Shown here: positions 22,683 through 33,189 of the stretch, one piece after another
Layout: every line of letters begins with the position of its first letter
Position numbering within the stretch: position 1 is the first letter of the stretch
Assembly: GCA_029207755.1 (NCBI GenBank)
Contig: JARCOQ010000026.1
Span: forward strand, 992,001 to 1,056,000
Source of the DNA: Chamaea fasciata
Lineage: Eukaryota; Chordata; Aves; Passeriformes; Sylviidae
Reading direction: 5' to 3'
Length of the DNA stretch: 64,000 nt
Made by a program: the position numbers and the translations under genes
The notes under the pieces: model-generated
Told to the model about the DNA's origin: nothing
Databases searched by the model: none
The model's input: the letters and a program-made list of their open reading frames with translations, nothing else

Positions 22683-25600
22683 ATGACGGATTGCATGGAC
22701 GACCTGACCCTGAGCTCGCCCAAGGCCAGGCCGTCCCCGGGCAGCTCCCGGCGGAGCTGCGCCCGCTCCTCCAGCCGCTCCTCCAGCCGCTCCTCCCGGC
22801 GCAGCTCCAGCAGCTCCAGCAGCTCCAGTTCCAGCCGCTCCTCCCGCAGCTGGAGCCGCTCCCGGTCCCGCTCCCGCCGCCCCGGCTCCCGGCGCTGCCG
22901 CCGCTACTCGCGCTCCTACTCCCGCAGCCGCTCCCGCTCCCGGGGCTACCGGCGCTACCGGCGGCGCTACCCGGCCCGGCACTACCGGCACCGCTACCGC
23001 CGGGCCCGCTCCCGCTCCTGCTCCCGCGGCCGGGGCTGCTACCGCCGCTCCTTCTCCCGCAGCCGCTCCCGCTCCCGCGGCCGGCGGTTCTACGGCTTCG
23101 GCAGGACCGTGTACCCCGAGGCCTACCGGGGCTGGAGGAGCCGCTCCCGCACGAGGTCTCGCAGCCGGTCGCCTCTGCACCTCAGCGAAAAAGGTACTTT
23201 GTAACAAAAAATGAGGGGTTTTTGGGGGTCTAAAGGTACTTTGTAACAAAAAATGGTTTGTGTTTTTTGGGGTTTTTCGGGGGTTCTAAAGGTACTTTGT
23301 AACAAAAAATGGTTTGGTTTTTTTTGAGGTTTTTCGGGGGTTCTAAAGGTACTCTGTAACAAAAAATGTACTTTTTTGAGGTATTTTTTTTATTTTGGTT
23401 CTTTGAGGGTTCTTTGTGTGAGAGATTTAAACCCGGTTTTGTTTGTGCTTTGCCTTGCTTGGTTTGTAAAGCCCGAGTGAAGGAAAACCTCAGGCTGTTT
23501 GGGCAAATGTATATGTGTGTTTAATATATGTGTATATATAATAATTTATGTATAACTATAAAGGTATGCATGTATTTAATATATGTATAGAATATGTATA
23601 ACTGTAAGTGTATATATGTATTTAATACTAATTGTTCAGAACACTATTGGCATGGGGGACGGGCTGTGATGAGATCAGTCCCAGGTGATGTTTGCATAGG
23701 TACGAAACCTGCAGGATTTAGGCTTGAGTAGGTACACACCTAGGTGGATTTTAACATGACATAAAGCACTTTTTATTTTAATTCCTTCCTCTTCTAGACA
23801 AGAGGGAACTCCTGGAAATTGCAAAAGCCAATGCTGCCAAAGCTCTGGGTACAGACAACATTGTCCTGCCAGCGAGCCTGAAGATCTCTGCTCCTGCCAA
23901 GAGAGATGAAAACAGAGAAGCAGGAGCGTAGGGAAGGCACGGAGTCAGCTGAGGTAAGTATGGAGTGTTCTCCCTGGAAAGGTAAACACCTCTTACACTT
24001 GTCTGCATGGCTGTGTTGTTGTTCACCTGTGGAGGTTGTTGTTATGAGTTCAAACTCTTGAACAAAACTTTGTCCAGAAACCTCGAGGCGTTGCCTTAAG
24101 CTGGAAGCAGAGACCCTCTCAGAGGTGTTTGGTGCCCTGAGTGTCCAGGAGGGACAGCTGGGGAAGGAGAGGAGACTTGTTCCTTTGACTTGTTCTCCTG
24201 TGGGATACTTCCCATGAATTCCACTGCTTTATGACCTAAAACCAGCAGTCTCCTTGCCAAACCTAGTCAATAGTGTGGGGTTATTTTTTTTAAAGGTTAA
24301 ATCTTTCTGCCTTTTTTTTTTTTAAACTGTTAAAAGCTTTTCATGTGCAACAAACTGTTTCCAGAAATTCCATACCCAAGCACACAATGCATTTTACATA
24401 CTTTATTTCTGTCTTATAGAAATCATGACTATGGTTCCAGACATGAGGAAGAAAATCTGGTGGTAATTAAGGGACTTTGTGGGCTGTAGCTGCTGTGAAT
24501 TGAAGGGAGGGAGAAACTCGAGCAGCTTGAAGTGAATTTTAGTTTGGTTCTGTCGTGGTGTGTTACCCTGAGTCACAGTAAATGCAAACCTGCAGCCCCT
24601 GCATGGCTCAGGTGCTGCTTTGGAAAGGGAATTTGCTGAGGGTTTGACACAAATGCTCCAGGCATCCCTTTACATAAACATATGCAATATATTCCAGATG
24701 TTGAGAGAGTACAGAAGAAGAGGCCTTGCATCCCTTGCAGATAAGTTTATTGTTGTTCTCCAAAGCTGTGCAGGACTCTGTGTCCCTGCTGTGGTGTGGC
24801 AGCTCTGCTGTGACTCTGAGTCCTCTGTGAGCTGTGCCTGGGGCTGCAGCTGCTCCATCCCCAGGGGACTGGCACAGCTGGCCAGGTGTGCTGCCCTCCC
24901 TGGGCTCAGCACTGCTGTAGCTTCACAGCTGTTTTAGATTAAATACCAAAACTCTCCACGCAAAGTTGTGCTGTGCAGTGCCTGCCTGCCCCAGGGAGCC
25001 ACACTAAAGCTGGGTCTGCTCTTCTCTAGCAACCTGGGAGTGCAGCTGAGGACGTGAGCAAGGCTGGCATGGAGAGAGCAACCTTCCAGAGGAGCATTTC
25101 CTTCAGCCCTAATGTAAGTGTGGGGATTCCGCAGGAGCATTTCCCTCAGCCCCAGTGGAAGTGTTGGAATTCCAGCTCTTCAGCCTCCTTTGGCTTTTCC
25201 CAAATGGAGATCTCCATAACAAAAGGAATTTCATGTTTGATAATGAAGGAGTTGGTGGAGCACCCTAAATACACCTCAGCACTGTGTTTGAAATGAGACC
25301 TAGTCAAAAACACAACTTACCTCAATTTACATGTTTTAGTAATGCAAACTTCGGATTCAGGGATTTCTCCTGTGTTCAGAGCACACGATTGATGCCCAGT
25401 ATAAGCATCAGGAATTCCAAGAGCTGGAGAGAAGACACTTCTATGATTTATATGGGAAAACACTTGTATGATTTATATGGGAAAACACTGACATGATTCA
25501 TGTGATGAGCACAGATAAAGCCCTTGGTTTTAGCACCTTTTCCTACAGGAAATACCTTTTTTTTTTCCCCCAGAACACAATGGCCAAGCCTGCCCTGCAG

Positions 25601-25762
25601 AAGCCAGTGAGCCATGCTGTGGTTAAGGAGCCCGTGGTTTCTCCCCCCAGGGAGGATGACAGGAAGGGAAGCCCCTATGGGCAGTGGGTTCCTGTCAAGA
25701 AGGAGGAGAAGAAAACATTCCTGAACTTCTCACCCAAAAGTTCCCTGTTCAGGGCACGCTGA
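22683..25762 (+). CDS. RSRP1: Arginine/serine-rich protein 1 (RSRP1), with an apparent 1-nt frameshift in exon 3
   Basis: Coding exons are 22683-23193 (ATG at 22683; acceptor CAG at 22591-22593), 23798-23953, 25030-25113 and 25574-25762 (TGA). The first exon encodes [10 protein letters not shown], a long Arg/Ser domain, then [16 protein letters not shown] and SPLHLSEK. Exon 2 of the CDS continues [20 protein letters not shown] and [12 protein letters not shown], closely matching human RSRP1. The last exons give [21 protein letters not shown] and SPYGQWVPV. All splice sites are GT-AG. However, the 156-nt exon at 23798 is one base too long to join the last two exons in frame: the frame that enters it stops at TAG 23929-23931, while the other frame is open to the exon end. 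The product is a nuclear speckle-type RS protein thought to act in splicing. The open question is a real truncation versus a sequence error. Confidence 0.9.
23188..23370 (+). repeat. Four tandem copies of the RSRP1 5' splice site region
   Basis: The exon/intron junction AAAG|GTACTTTGTAACAAAA, with GT at 23194, recurs with GT at 23236, 23292 and 23349 (the last has CTC for CTT). Each copy is followed by a T/G-rich spacer, so the period is 42-57 bp. Confidence 0.95.
23375..23790. other. RSRP1 intron, AT-rich stretch
   Basis: Runs of TATGTGTATATA type at 23508-23625. No gene seen. Confidence 0.5.
23954..25029. other. RSRP1 intron between the two conserved coding exons
   Basis: About 1.1 kb without a recognisable exon or transposon. 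Confidence 0.5.
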
Positions 25763-26079
25763 TGGAGCCCCTGGTGGACTGCAGCACCTCTCACCTTTCC
25801 CTGGAGAGATGGAGAGTTCTGATGGGCTTGAAAAGTTTTGTTAATACTGAGTATTTATTTTTTGAGGTCTTAATTTTTGGAATCTTAGGTTTCTCTTTCA
25901 GATAGAGAGCACACAGATCCAGAAGCCACAGATGGGAATCTTGTGTATATTTGTAAATATTTTGTATTGCTTTATTGGACTAGAACTTGCAGGTGGGTAA
26001 CTTTTTCTAAACCATAGTTGAGTAGCTGTTCTTTGAACACCTGGATTTATTTACTTTGTGTAACTGTTTACTTCAAGTG

Positions 26080-26085
26080 AATAAA
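26080..26085 (+). terminator. RSRP1 poly(A) signal
   Basis: AATAAA about 320 bp after the RSRP1 stop, followed by a T/G-rich stretch. It is the only canonical signal nearby. Confidence 0.7.
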
Positions 26086-26576
26086 GTTTAGTTTTGCACT
26101 GGCTGTGGCAGGTGTCGGGGCCCTGTCCCTGTGGTTTTTTCTGGGTTTCCCTTTGCACTCCTCTCACCAGCTGCAACACAGGAGAGCTGTTGTATCATTC
26201 TGAAAATGGATCTTCCCTCTTGAAAGGCTCCTTCCTTCCCTGGGTTCCCTCTGGCAGGGGGACTGTGTAGGATTTCAGCTCCTGCACAGAAACTGGGGCC
26301 ATTCCCAGTCACAGCTCGAGTTCCTACAGGATTTATTTGGTCTGCTTTAAAACCAGCCTCCCTTGAGGTGGGAAGGAAAAGGGGCAGGAGGGTTCCAGAC
26401 CTCTGCTCCAGGAGAAAGGAGGACAAGGAGTAACTTGGATTTTGTGTAAATAAATTAATTAGTAAAATAAACTGAACTGGACTGCTCCTGTCTGGAAGCT
26501 TCTTGAAGAAACCCTTGAATGGGTGGGAGGGTCCTGAGTTTATCCTGTCCCTGGTGAGGCTGGGCAGCTGCAGTGC

Positions 26577-26672
26577 CAGGGGGGAATTCCACCCTTGGAA
26601 TTGCTGCCAGGGGGGAGAATTCCATCCCTGGAATTGCTGCCAGGGGCAAAATTCCATCCCTGGAATTACTGA
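26577..26672. repeat. Three copies of a 32-35 bp unit between RSRP1 and SYF2
   Basis: The unit is GGGGAGAATTCCATCCCTGG followed by AATTGCTGCCAG, with small differences. Confidence 0.85.
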
Positions 26673-26767
26673 GAGGAGCTGCCTTTCCATGGCAATGTCC
26701 CTGTGCTCTCCATCCCACTGGCAAACAAACCTGAGGACCAGACACCAAGTCCCAAATTAAAAGAGAG

Positions 26768-26773
26768 TTTATT
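26768..26773 (-). terminator. SYF2 poly(A) signal
   Basis: TTTATT on the plus strand is AATAAA on the minus strand, about 220 bp after the SYF2 stop codon. Confidence 0.65.
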
Positions 26774-26990
26774 TAGAGCCCAAAAGGCAGCACCTGGGTG
26801 CTCCTGCATCGAAGCTATTTACAGCTGGATTATGCAAAACTAAAACACCATTAAGCCTAGAGAGCAACAGCTCCAATCCACTGATACAAACTGAAATTAG
26901 TCTGAACGCTGAGGGGGCAGGAGTGAGCTGAGCCGTGCCAGGCTCGCACAGCTCCGCCCCGCCCCAGGCTCGGTCTGTTTCTGTTGGGGC

Positions 26991-29072
26991 TCACACGGCT
27001 GTGCCCCGCTCCAGGTTCTGTTTGATCTCCGCCGTGTATTTCCCGTAGAACCTCTCCGCCTTCTGGTTGAACTTGGCGTTCCTCTCGTTGATGTAGTCGA
27101 TGTCGGCGTCGTCGTTGTAGGGCCTCCTGCGGCTGTACTTCTCCCTCTTCTCGATCCTGGGCGGCGGCAGGGGCTGAGCCCGGGCCTGCCGCCCCCCAGC
27201 CCTGCCCTCCCTGCCTCCCCCCGGGCACTCACTGCTTCTCCAGGTCTGCCACCATCCTGTCCACGCCGGCCTTGGAGGGCACGTGTGTGCCGTGCAGGAG
27301 GCTGTCCGAGGTGGGGTACAGGGCCTCCCCCCTGTGGGCACAGCGGGGCACCCCTGACACCCCTGGGGGGCTCTCACAGCCCCACGAGGGTCCAGACCCT
27401 CCACTCCCACCCCCAGTGCCCCAGGGGGCCCCCAGCCCCGTCCAGCCCGGCCTTGGGCACTGCCGCGCACCCCCAGGGAAGGAATTCTTCCCAAAATCCA
27501 ACCCGGACTTCCCCTCTGTCAGCCTGAGCCCCTCAGCCCTTGTCCTGTCCCTGGGTGTCCCTGTGGTTCCACTGCTGGTGCCTGAGTGTCACCGTCACAC
27601 CTCACTCGGCTCAGGTGACAAAAGCCAACACTAACCCTCAGCTCTCGGTTATTTTTTCTGACAGACACAGACCCTGTGGGATGCTCCACCTGTCTGAGTG
27701 CAAACCGGGCAGGTCCCAGCCCCTAAACCCACCTGGGCCGCCCAAAAACCCCAAAACACCCAGCTCCAGGAATGACGGATCACACTGAAACCGGACCTGA
27801 GTGAACGTTCTTTCCAACTCAGCAGTGCCAGGCTTGAAAGGATGAACCCCATTCATCACCCCGTTAATTACCCCCATTAATCACCCCAGACCAGGCTGGA
27901 AGGATTTCAGGGCGTCCCCGAGTGTCCCCAGGACTGAACCCAGGACTCACTGCTGCTCCTTGAGCCTCTGGTACTCCTCCAGGTCGGGTTTGATCTGCCG
28001 GGTCAGGCGCTGGTACTGCCGGAGCTGCGCCGCCGCGTAGTCTGGGGGGGAATTTGGGGATAAACCTGGGGGTGTGACCCCCCTGCTGCCCCCAAACACC
28101 CCCCCAGGGACACCCCAGGGCTGTGACCCCCACCTGAGAACCCCAGGTCGGGATTTTTCTTCTTCTTCTTCCTCTCCCACCTCTCGGCGTCCTCGGCGCT
28201 GATCTCCAGCAGCTTCACCCGCTCGTAGTCCTCGCCCCTGGCTGCACATTCCTGCAGGGACAGAGCCCAAATGCCAGGAAAAAACAACCCAAATCCACCC
28301 CAGCCCAGCTGGAGAGACCCCCCAGCTCCAGAAAAACCCCAAATGCACCTCATCCCCACTGGAGAGACCCCAAATTCCAGCCAAAACCCTAAATGCAGCC
28401 CAGCCCAGCCATCCCCTCCCGAGCAGGGCAGTAACTGGGGCACTCAGGGTTAACCAGGACACGGATTTTGGGCGACACGTGAGCCAGGCTGGCGCTGTGT
28501 CCCCGCACGCCCTGGCCTGTCTGGGACGGTTTTTTTTTTTTTTTACCTTCTTCTTCTCCTGCACCTGCAGCTCCCACTCCAGCCGAGCCTTTTTGGCTTC
28601 CCAGTTGGGCGGCAGCTTGAGCCTTTTGTCCTCCTCCAGCACCTCGTGGCTGTTCAGCTTGCACGCCTCGTGCTGCAACGGGACCCGGCACCGGGAGCAC
28701 GGCCGCCGGGGGGCACAGAACACATCAAACCACCCCGGAACAATAACAATAACAATAACAATAACAATAACAATAACAATAATAATAATGGGAGGGAGCT
28801 TTGGGGATCTCCCAGCCCTGCCCGTACCCGCTTCATGTGCAGCTCCCGGAACCGCCGCAGCCGCTCCTCCCGCCGCTGCTCCGCCGCCGCCGACGGGCCG
28901 GGCTCCGCCGCCTCCTCCTCCTCCTCTTCCTCCTCGCTCTGTAAGGACCCGCAGTGAGCCGGGAGCCCCGGGAGGGAGCCGGAGCCCGCCCCGGCCGCTC
29001 CCGTCCCCGCCTCACCCCGACATCGGCCTCGGGCAGCCCCAGAGCGCTGAGCGCCGACACCGCCGCCGCCAT
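26991..29072 (-). CDS. SYF2: Pre-mRNA splicing factor SYF2
   Basis: Seven coding exons on the minus strand, in transcript order: 29016-29072, 28828-28938, 28547-28672, 28134-28251, 27951-28041, 27233-27331 and 26991-27156 (TGA). They total 768 nt, giving 255 aa; human is 243 aa. Recognised blocks are [67 protein letters not shown] and [20 protein letters not shown] with the C terminus LERGTAV. SYF2 (p29/CCNDBP1-interactor) is a subunit of the NineTeen/XAB2 part of the active spliceosome. The N terminus ([19 protein letters not shown], then a Ser and eight Glu) is diverged and longer than in human. All sites are GT-AG. The donor after 28547 runs straight into a 15-base A tract. Introns are tiny, and one holds a CR1 piece. 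Confidence 0.97.
27410..27590 (-). mobile_element. CR1 LINE fragment in SYF2 intron 5
   Basis: GTCCAGCCCGGCCTTGGGCA, GGAAGGAATTCTTCCCAAAA and TCAGCCCTTGTCCTGTCCCT are CR1 3' words. Sense is on the minus strand. Confidence 0.75.
28739..28790. repeat. (AATAAC)n microsatellite in SYF2 intron 2
   Basis: About eight hexamers followed by AATAATAATAATGG. Confidence 0.95.
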
Positions 29073-29155
29073 CGCGCCCCGCCCGCGCTTCCGCTTCCGT
29101 GTTGCGCCACTTCCGGTGCGTGCTGCCGGGCGCCCCCCAGCGGGCGGGAGGTCCT
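29073..29155 (-). promoter_or_regulatory. SYF2 promoter with ETS-type site
   Basis: CpG-rich and TATA-less. ACTTCCGG at 29109-29116 (CCGGAAGT on the gene strand) is a canonical ETS/GABP site, common at housekeeping starts, 37 bp upstream of the ATG. Confidence 0.6.
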
Positions 29156-29159
29156 GGAA

Positions 29160-30600
29160 GTCTCCCGAATTCCCGCAAATTCCCCAAATCCCCCGATTCC
29201 CCCGCGTGTCCCAAAACGGGCACAGCTACCGCTTTAAAACAAAAGTAATAATTTTTTTTTTTTGCAGCTTCTGTGCAGAGAAACTCCAAATTTCCGCGGC
29301 GTCGCTGCCGTGGCCGGGCTCTCCCAGCCAGACGTGGAGATTTATTTTAAATATTTCACTGCATTGGTAAAAACACATCTCTGTGGAAAGCCTCGGGGCT
29401 CGGGATTTGGGGTTTCCTTTGAAGAAAACGCCCCCAAAGCCCTTTGGGTGAAGAGCTGAGCTGGTTTTCCACTGGAGCTGCGACTGCCCAGTGTGAAAAA
29501 CGAGGTTCAGTGTTTTGGTAAAATTGGAAAAAGTTTCATAAAAAGACAACGAGAGACACAAAAAAGCCGATATGATATGATATGATATGACATGCTACAC
29601 TGCAATATTTGGAAGACCAGCAGAGGGAATCACAGCCCCAGCCATGGGCGAACCCTGCTGCCTCTGCTCCCTTTGACTCCTCTTTCTTGCGCTGCCAAGG
29701 GATTTCATCCTGCCGGGGATTTAAAACATCGAGAGACACTTTCAGGGAATGGGAATGGGGCAGGAAGGACAGAATTGGATATAAACGTGGGGAAGGTGAC
29801 TCAGAGTCCACCTGGGGTGTAGCCCCGGTCAGGCTCTGGTACTGCCCACGGTGTGTCCTTAAAGGCCTTTTAAATAAATATTATTAATAAATTAATTTAA
29901 AAAAAATCAATTAATTAACTACAATTAAATTTATCGCTGAATTAAATTTAGCTAAATTTTAATTTTAAGAAACATTTATCCCTTTAACTCTGTCCAGCCT
30001 CTGTCCTGGAGGTGCCCAGAGCCCCAAATCCCCAAACCCCGGTGCCCGGGAGGAGGGAATCATCCAAATTCCCTGCCCTGCACCAAACCCCACCGAGCCA
30101 CAATCCGCTGCTACACCTCACAGTTATTGTGTCTGAGAAGCGCAGGAGCGCGGACAGGCAGCGCTGCCACTGACACCTCATAAAGTATTTTTAGATATTT
30201 TTTTTTTCCCAGTGTTTTGTGCTCCTCCATTGTCTCCCGCGGCTCGGCCTCCCCCGCAGCGCCGAAATGAAATGAGGAATTCCAGTTGCAGGGAGAGCAG
30301 CTCGGAGGAACTGACTCATCCCGGGGAAATTCTGTCCTCCCGAAGGGGAACGTCCTGCCCGGGGCTGGGGGAGCTGCGGCCCCAGGGGTCTGCTCAGAAA
30401 TGTCCCCTTATCTCCCCCAAAAGCCTTATTGGGGTGTCCCCTTATCTCCTCCCAAAAATCTGATCAGGGATCTGCACCCAGGGCCCCTCAGGCTGCAGCT
30501 CCCGGGGCTGGGGAAAAGGAGAGGGTCGGGAGGTTCCCGGAGCAATAACGGGGTGACAGAGGCTGAGACCCCGCAGGCCCTGGGGACAGCGACGTGGAGC
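29160..30600. other. Intergenic, no gene seen
   Basis: Start of the long gene-free half. It holds a GATAT short repeat (29570-29593) and an AT-rich block (29865-29975). No coding exon resembles a known protein. Confidence 0.5.
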
Positions 30601-30617
30601 TCTCGGGTGTGCAGTGC

Positions 30618-30700
30618 TGTGATTTGGGGTCTGTGATTCTGTGTCTTGGGTGTGTAATTCTGTGTCTTGGGTGTGTAATTCTGTGTTTTGGGTGTGCAGT
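30618..30700. repeat. 21-bp minisatellite
   Basis: Three to four copies of TTCTGTGTCTTGGGTGTGTAA. Confidence 0.9.
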
Positions 30701-30769
30701 GCCACAATCCACACCTGCAGTGGACCTGCAGGACCTGCGCACCACAGTGGGTCACTCCTGTGTCCCCAC

Positions 30770-30832
30770 AGCTCTGTGATGGTCACTCCCGTGTCCCTGA
30801 GCTGTGATGGTCACTCCTGTGTCCCCACAGGT
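30770..30832. repeat. Short tandem repeat, TGTGATGGTCACTC unit
   Basis: Two clear copies of TGTGATGGTCACTCCYGTGT plus an upstream partial copy. Confidence 0.75.
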
Positions 30833-31096
30833 GGCTCCTGTCCTGGTGCCCAGCCCTCCCTCCCGCTGTCCCCCCCGTGTCCCCGGTGCCACCAGCGCAG
30901 CGCCACGTGTCCCCTCGCGTGTCAGGCGGGGAGTTGAGGCGGCAGCCGCGGGCCGGCAGCTGCGGGAGCCGCCGGCGTTTCCTGCCCGGGATGTTCCGCA
31001 GCTGCTGCAGCCCCGGCCCGGGCGTGCTCCGGGCGGCCCCGGCGGCGGAAGGGACCCGGCGGGCGGGGCACGATCGGCCCGCGGGGGGACAGCGCT

Positions 31097-31858
31097 GGGG
31101 ATGTCCCCGGGTGGGATGGGTGTCCCAGGGTGGGGATGGGTGTCCCAGGGTGGGGATGGGTGTCCCAGGGTGGGATGGGTGTCCCAGGGTGGGATGGGTG
31201 TCCCAGGGTGGGATGGGTGTCCCAGGGTGGGGATGGGTGTCCCAGGGTGGGATGGGTGTCCCAGGGTGGGATGGGTGTCCCAGGATGGGGATGGGTGTCC
31301 CAGGATGGGATGGGTGTCCCAGGATGGGGATGGGTGTCCCAGGATGGGATGGGTGTCCCAGGCAGGGATGGGTGTCCCAGGGTGGGATGGGTGTCCCAGG
31401 GTGGGATGGGTGTCCCAGGCAGGGATGGGTGTCCCAGGGTGGGATGGGTGTCCCAGGCAGGGATGGGTGTCCCAGGCAGGGATGGGTGTCCCAGGATGGG
31501 ATGGGTGTCCCAGGCAGGGATGGGTGTCCCAGGGTGGGATGGGTGTCCCAGGGTGGGATGGGTGTCCCAGGCAGGGATGGGTGTCCCAGGGTGGGATGGG
31601 TGTCCCAGGGTGGGATGGGTGTCCCAGGCAGGGATGGGTGTCCCAGGATGGAATGGGTGTCCCAGGATGGGGATGGGTGTCCCAGGATGGGATGGGTGTC
31701 CCAGGCAGGGATGGGTGTCCCAGGGTGGGATGGGTGTCCCAGGGTGGGATGGGTGTCCCAGGGTGGGATGGGTGTCCCAGGCAGGGATGGGTGTCCCAGG
31801 ATGGAATGGGTGTCCCAGGATGGAATGGGTGTTCCAGGATGGGGATGGGTGTCCCATG
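31097..31858. repeat. Large 19/20-bp minisatellite
   Basis: About 39 copies of GGGTGTCCCAGGGTGGGAT. Variants are GGCAGGGAT, GGATGGGAT and a 20-bp form with an added G, mixed in blocks. Because 19 is not a multiple of three and the unit has no stop codon, all frames on both strands stay open for over 1 kb. Confidence 0.98.
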
Positions 31859-32617
31859 GAGGGGACAGATGTCTCCAGCCGCAGCAGCCATCTCAGACCT
31901 GCTTGCAAATCTCCTTTTCTTTTGGAAGTGCTGGGGAGGGAAAGAGGCAGAGCCAGGGGTTCCCACAGGGCTGGGAGCAACTGGGACCAGTGGGCTACTG
32001 GGACCCCCCTCCCTGGGAAGCCCTGTGCAAGCAGCAGCCCTGGTCTGAGTCAGGGAGAAGAAAACCAGGCCTGAAACTCACACAGGACACGATCAAACTT
32101 GTGAAAATGACATTAACGCAGCAAAACGGGGGGATGTAAACAGGTGGGGAATGAATTAGGGACGGATCTCACTGCGAGTGGCCATTAAACCACGGGGAAC
32201 TTCGGAGGGAAGGGAAATGTGAAGAGGGTTTGGTTTTCAGGTGGGAGAGAAGCTGGTTCTGCGTGCAGGCCGGTTCCTCTCCATCACTGGCTCCTCTCTG
32301 TGTCCCCTCGGGTTGCAATTACAATCTTTCAGATCAGACACAAAATCATTGGGCTGCAGAGCCAGAAGCACCCTGGCTAATGGGATTAACAGAAATTAAC
32401 CTGGTTACGTGGGGACTCCATCGAAAATGAGAAAGTGCTGAGGGCCAAAATCAATTCCTGCCCAGCCAAATGACTGCAGGCCTGGCTTAGGGTTTCAGTT
32501 TAATGCTCAGCCCTTCCAACAATGAGCAGGGTGGGATTGAATTAGGTCCTGATCGTGGAGTTCAGATGATGGCAGCGGTTTGTCTTTAATGCCAGCAGAG
32601 AGCCAGGGGGGAGAAAT

Positions 32618-32750
32618 GGGAAATCCTCCCTGACTTTCCCCTGGAATCACAGGGAGGGCCCCGCTGGCTGTCCCTGGCATGGGAAAAGTGGGAAATCCTC
32701 CCTGACTTTTCCCTGGAATCACAGGGAGGGCCCTGCTGGGTGTCCCCGGT
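32618..32750. repeat. 72-bp tandem duplication
   Basis: GGGAAATCCTCCCTGACTTT ... GGAATCACAGGGAGGGCC occurs at 32618 and 32690 with few differences. Confidence 0.9.
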
Positions 32751-32924
32751 GCCCTCAGGAGGGGCTGCCTTGCCCACACCTGCCCTGCCCGGGGTCAGAG
32801 CTGGAACTGGGGCCTTGGGCTGGGGACAGTGGGGTGGGAAGGGTTGGGGTCCACAGTGGGCTGGGAGAATGGGATGGGAGGGTCTGGCATCCACAGTGGC
32901 CTGGGGGTGTAGGATGGGCCGGTT

Positions 32925-33178
32925 TGGGATCCCCAATGGGGTGGGCAATGGGCTGTTTTGGGGTCCCCAATGGGCTGTTTTGGGGTCCCCAATGGGGCGG
33001 GCAATGGGCTGTTTTGGGGTCCCCAATGGGCTGTTTTGGGGTCCCCAATGGGGCGGGCAATGGGCTGTTTTGGGGTCCCCAATGGGCTGTTTTGGGGTCC
33101 CCAATGCGCTGTTTTGGGGTCCCCAATGGGCTGTTTTGGGGTCCCCAATGCGCTGTTTTGGGGTCCCCAATGGGCTGG
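32925..33178. repeat. 22-bp minisatellite
   Basis: About ten copies of GGGGTCCCCAATGGGCTGTT, some with an inserted GGGCGGGCAATG segment, giving a higher-order period of about 60 bp. Confidence 0.95.
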
Positions 33179-33189
33179 GGCTGCGGGAT

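Noticed and set aside
22530..23249. Minus-strand 239-codon open frame over the RSRP1 RS exon
   Set aside because: It is the antisense shadow of the RS coding exon. The plus strand has conserved protein, splice sites and homology.
28479..29237. Plus-strand open frame of 252 codons across SYF2 exons
   Set aside because: Antisense shadow of SYF2 exons 1-3 and the hexanucleotide repeat.
30752..32139. Open frames of 350-420 codons on both strands
   Set aside because: They are produced by the stop-free 19/20-bp minisatellite. The peptides are simple repeats with no start context or splice structure.
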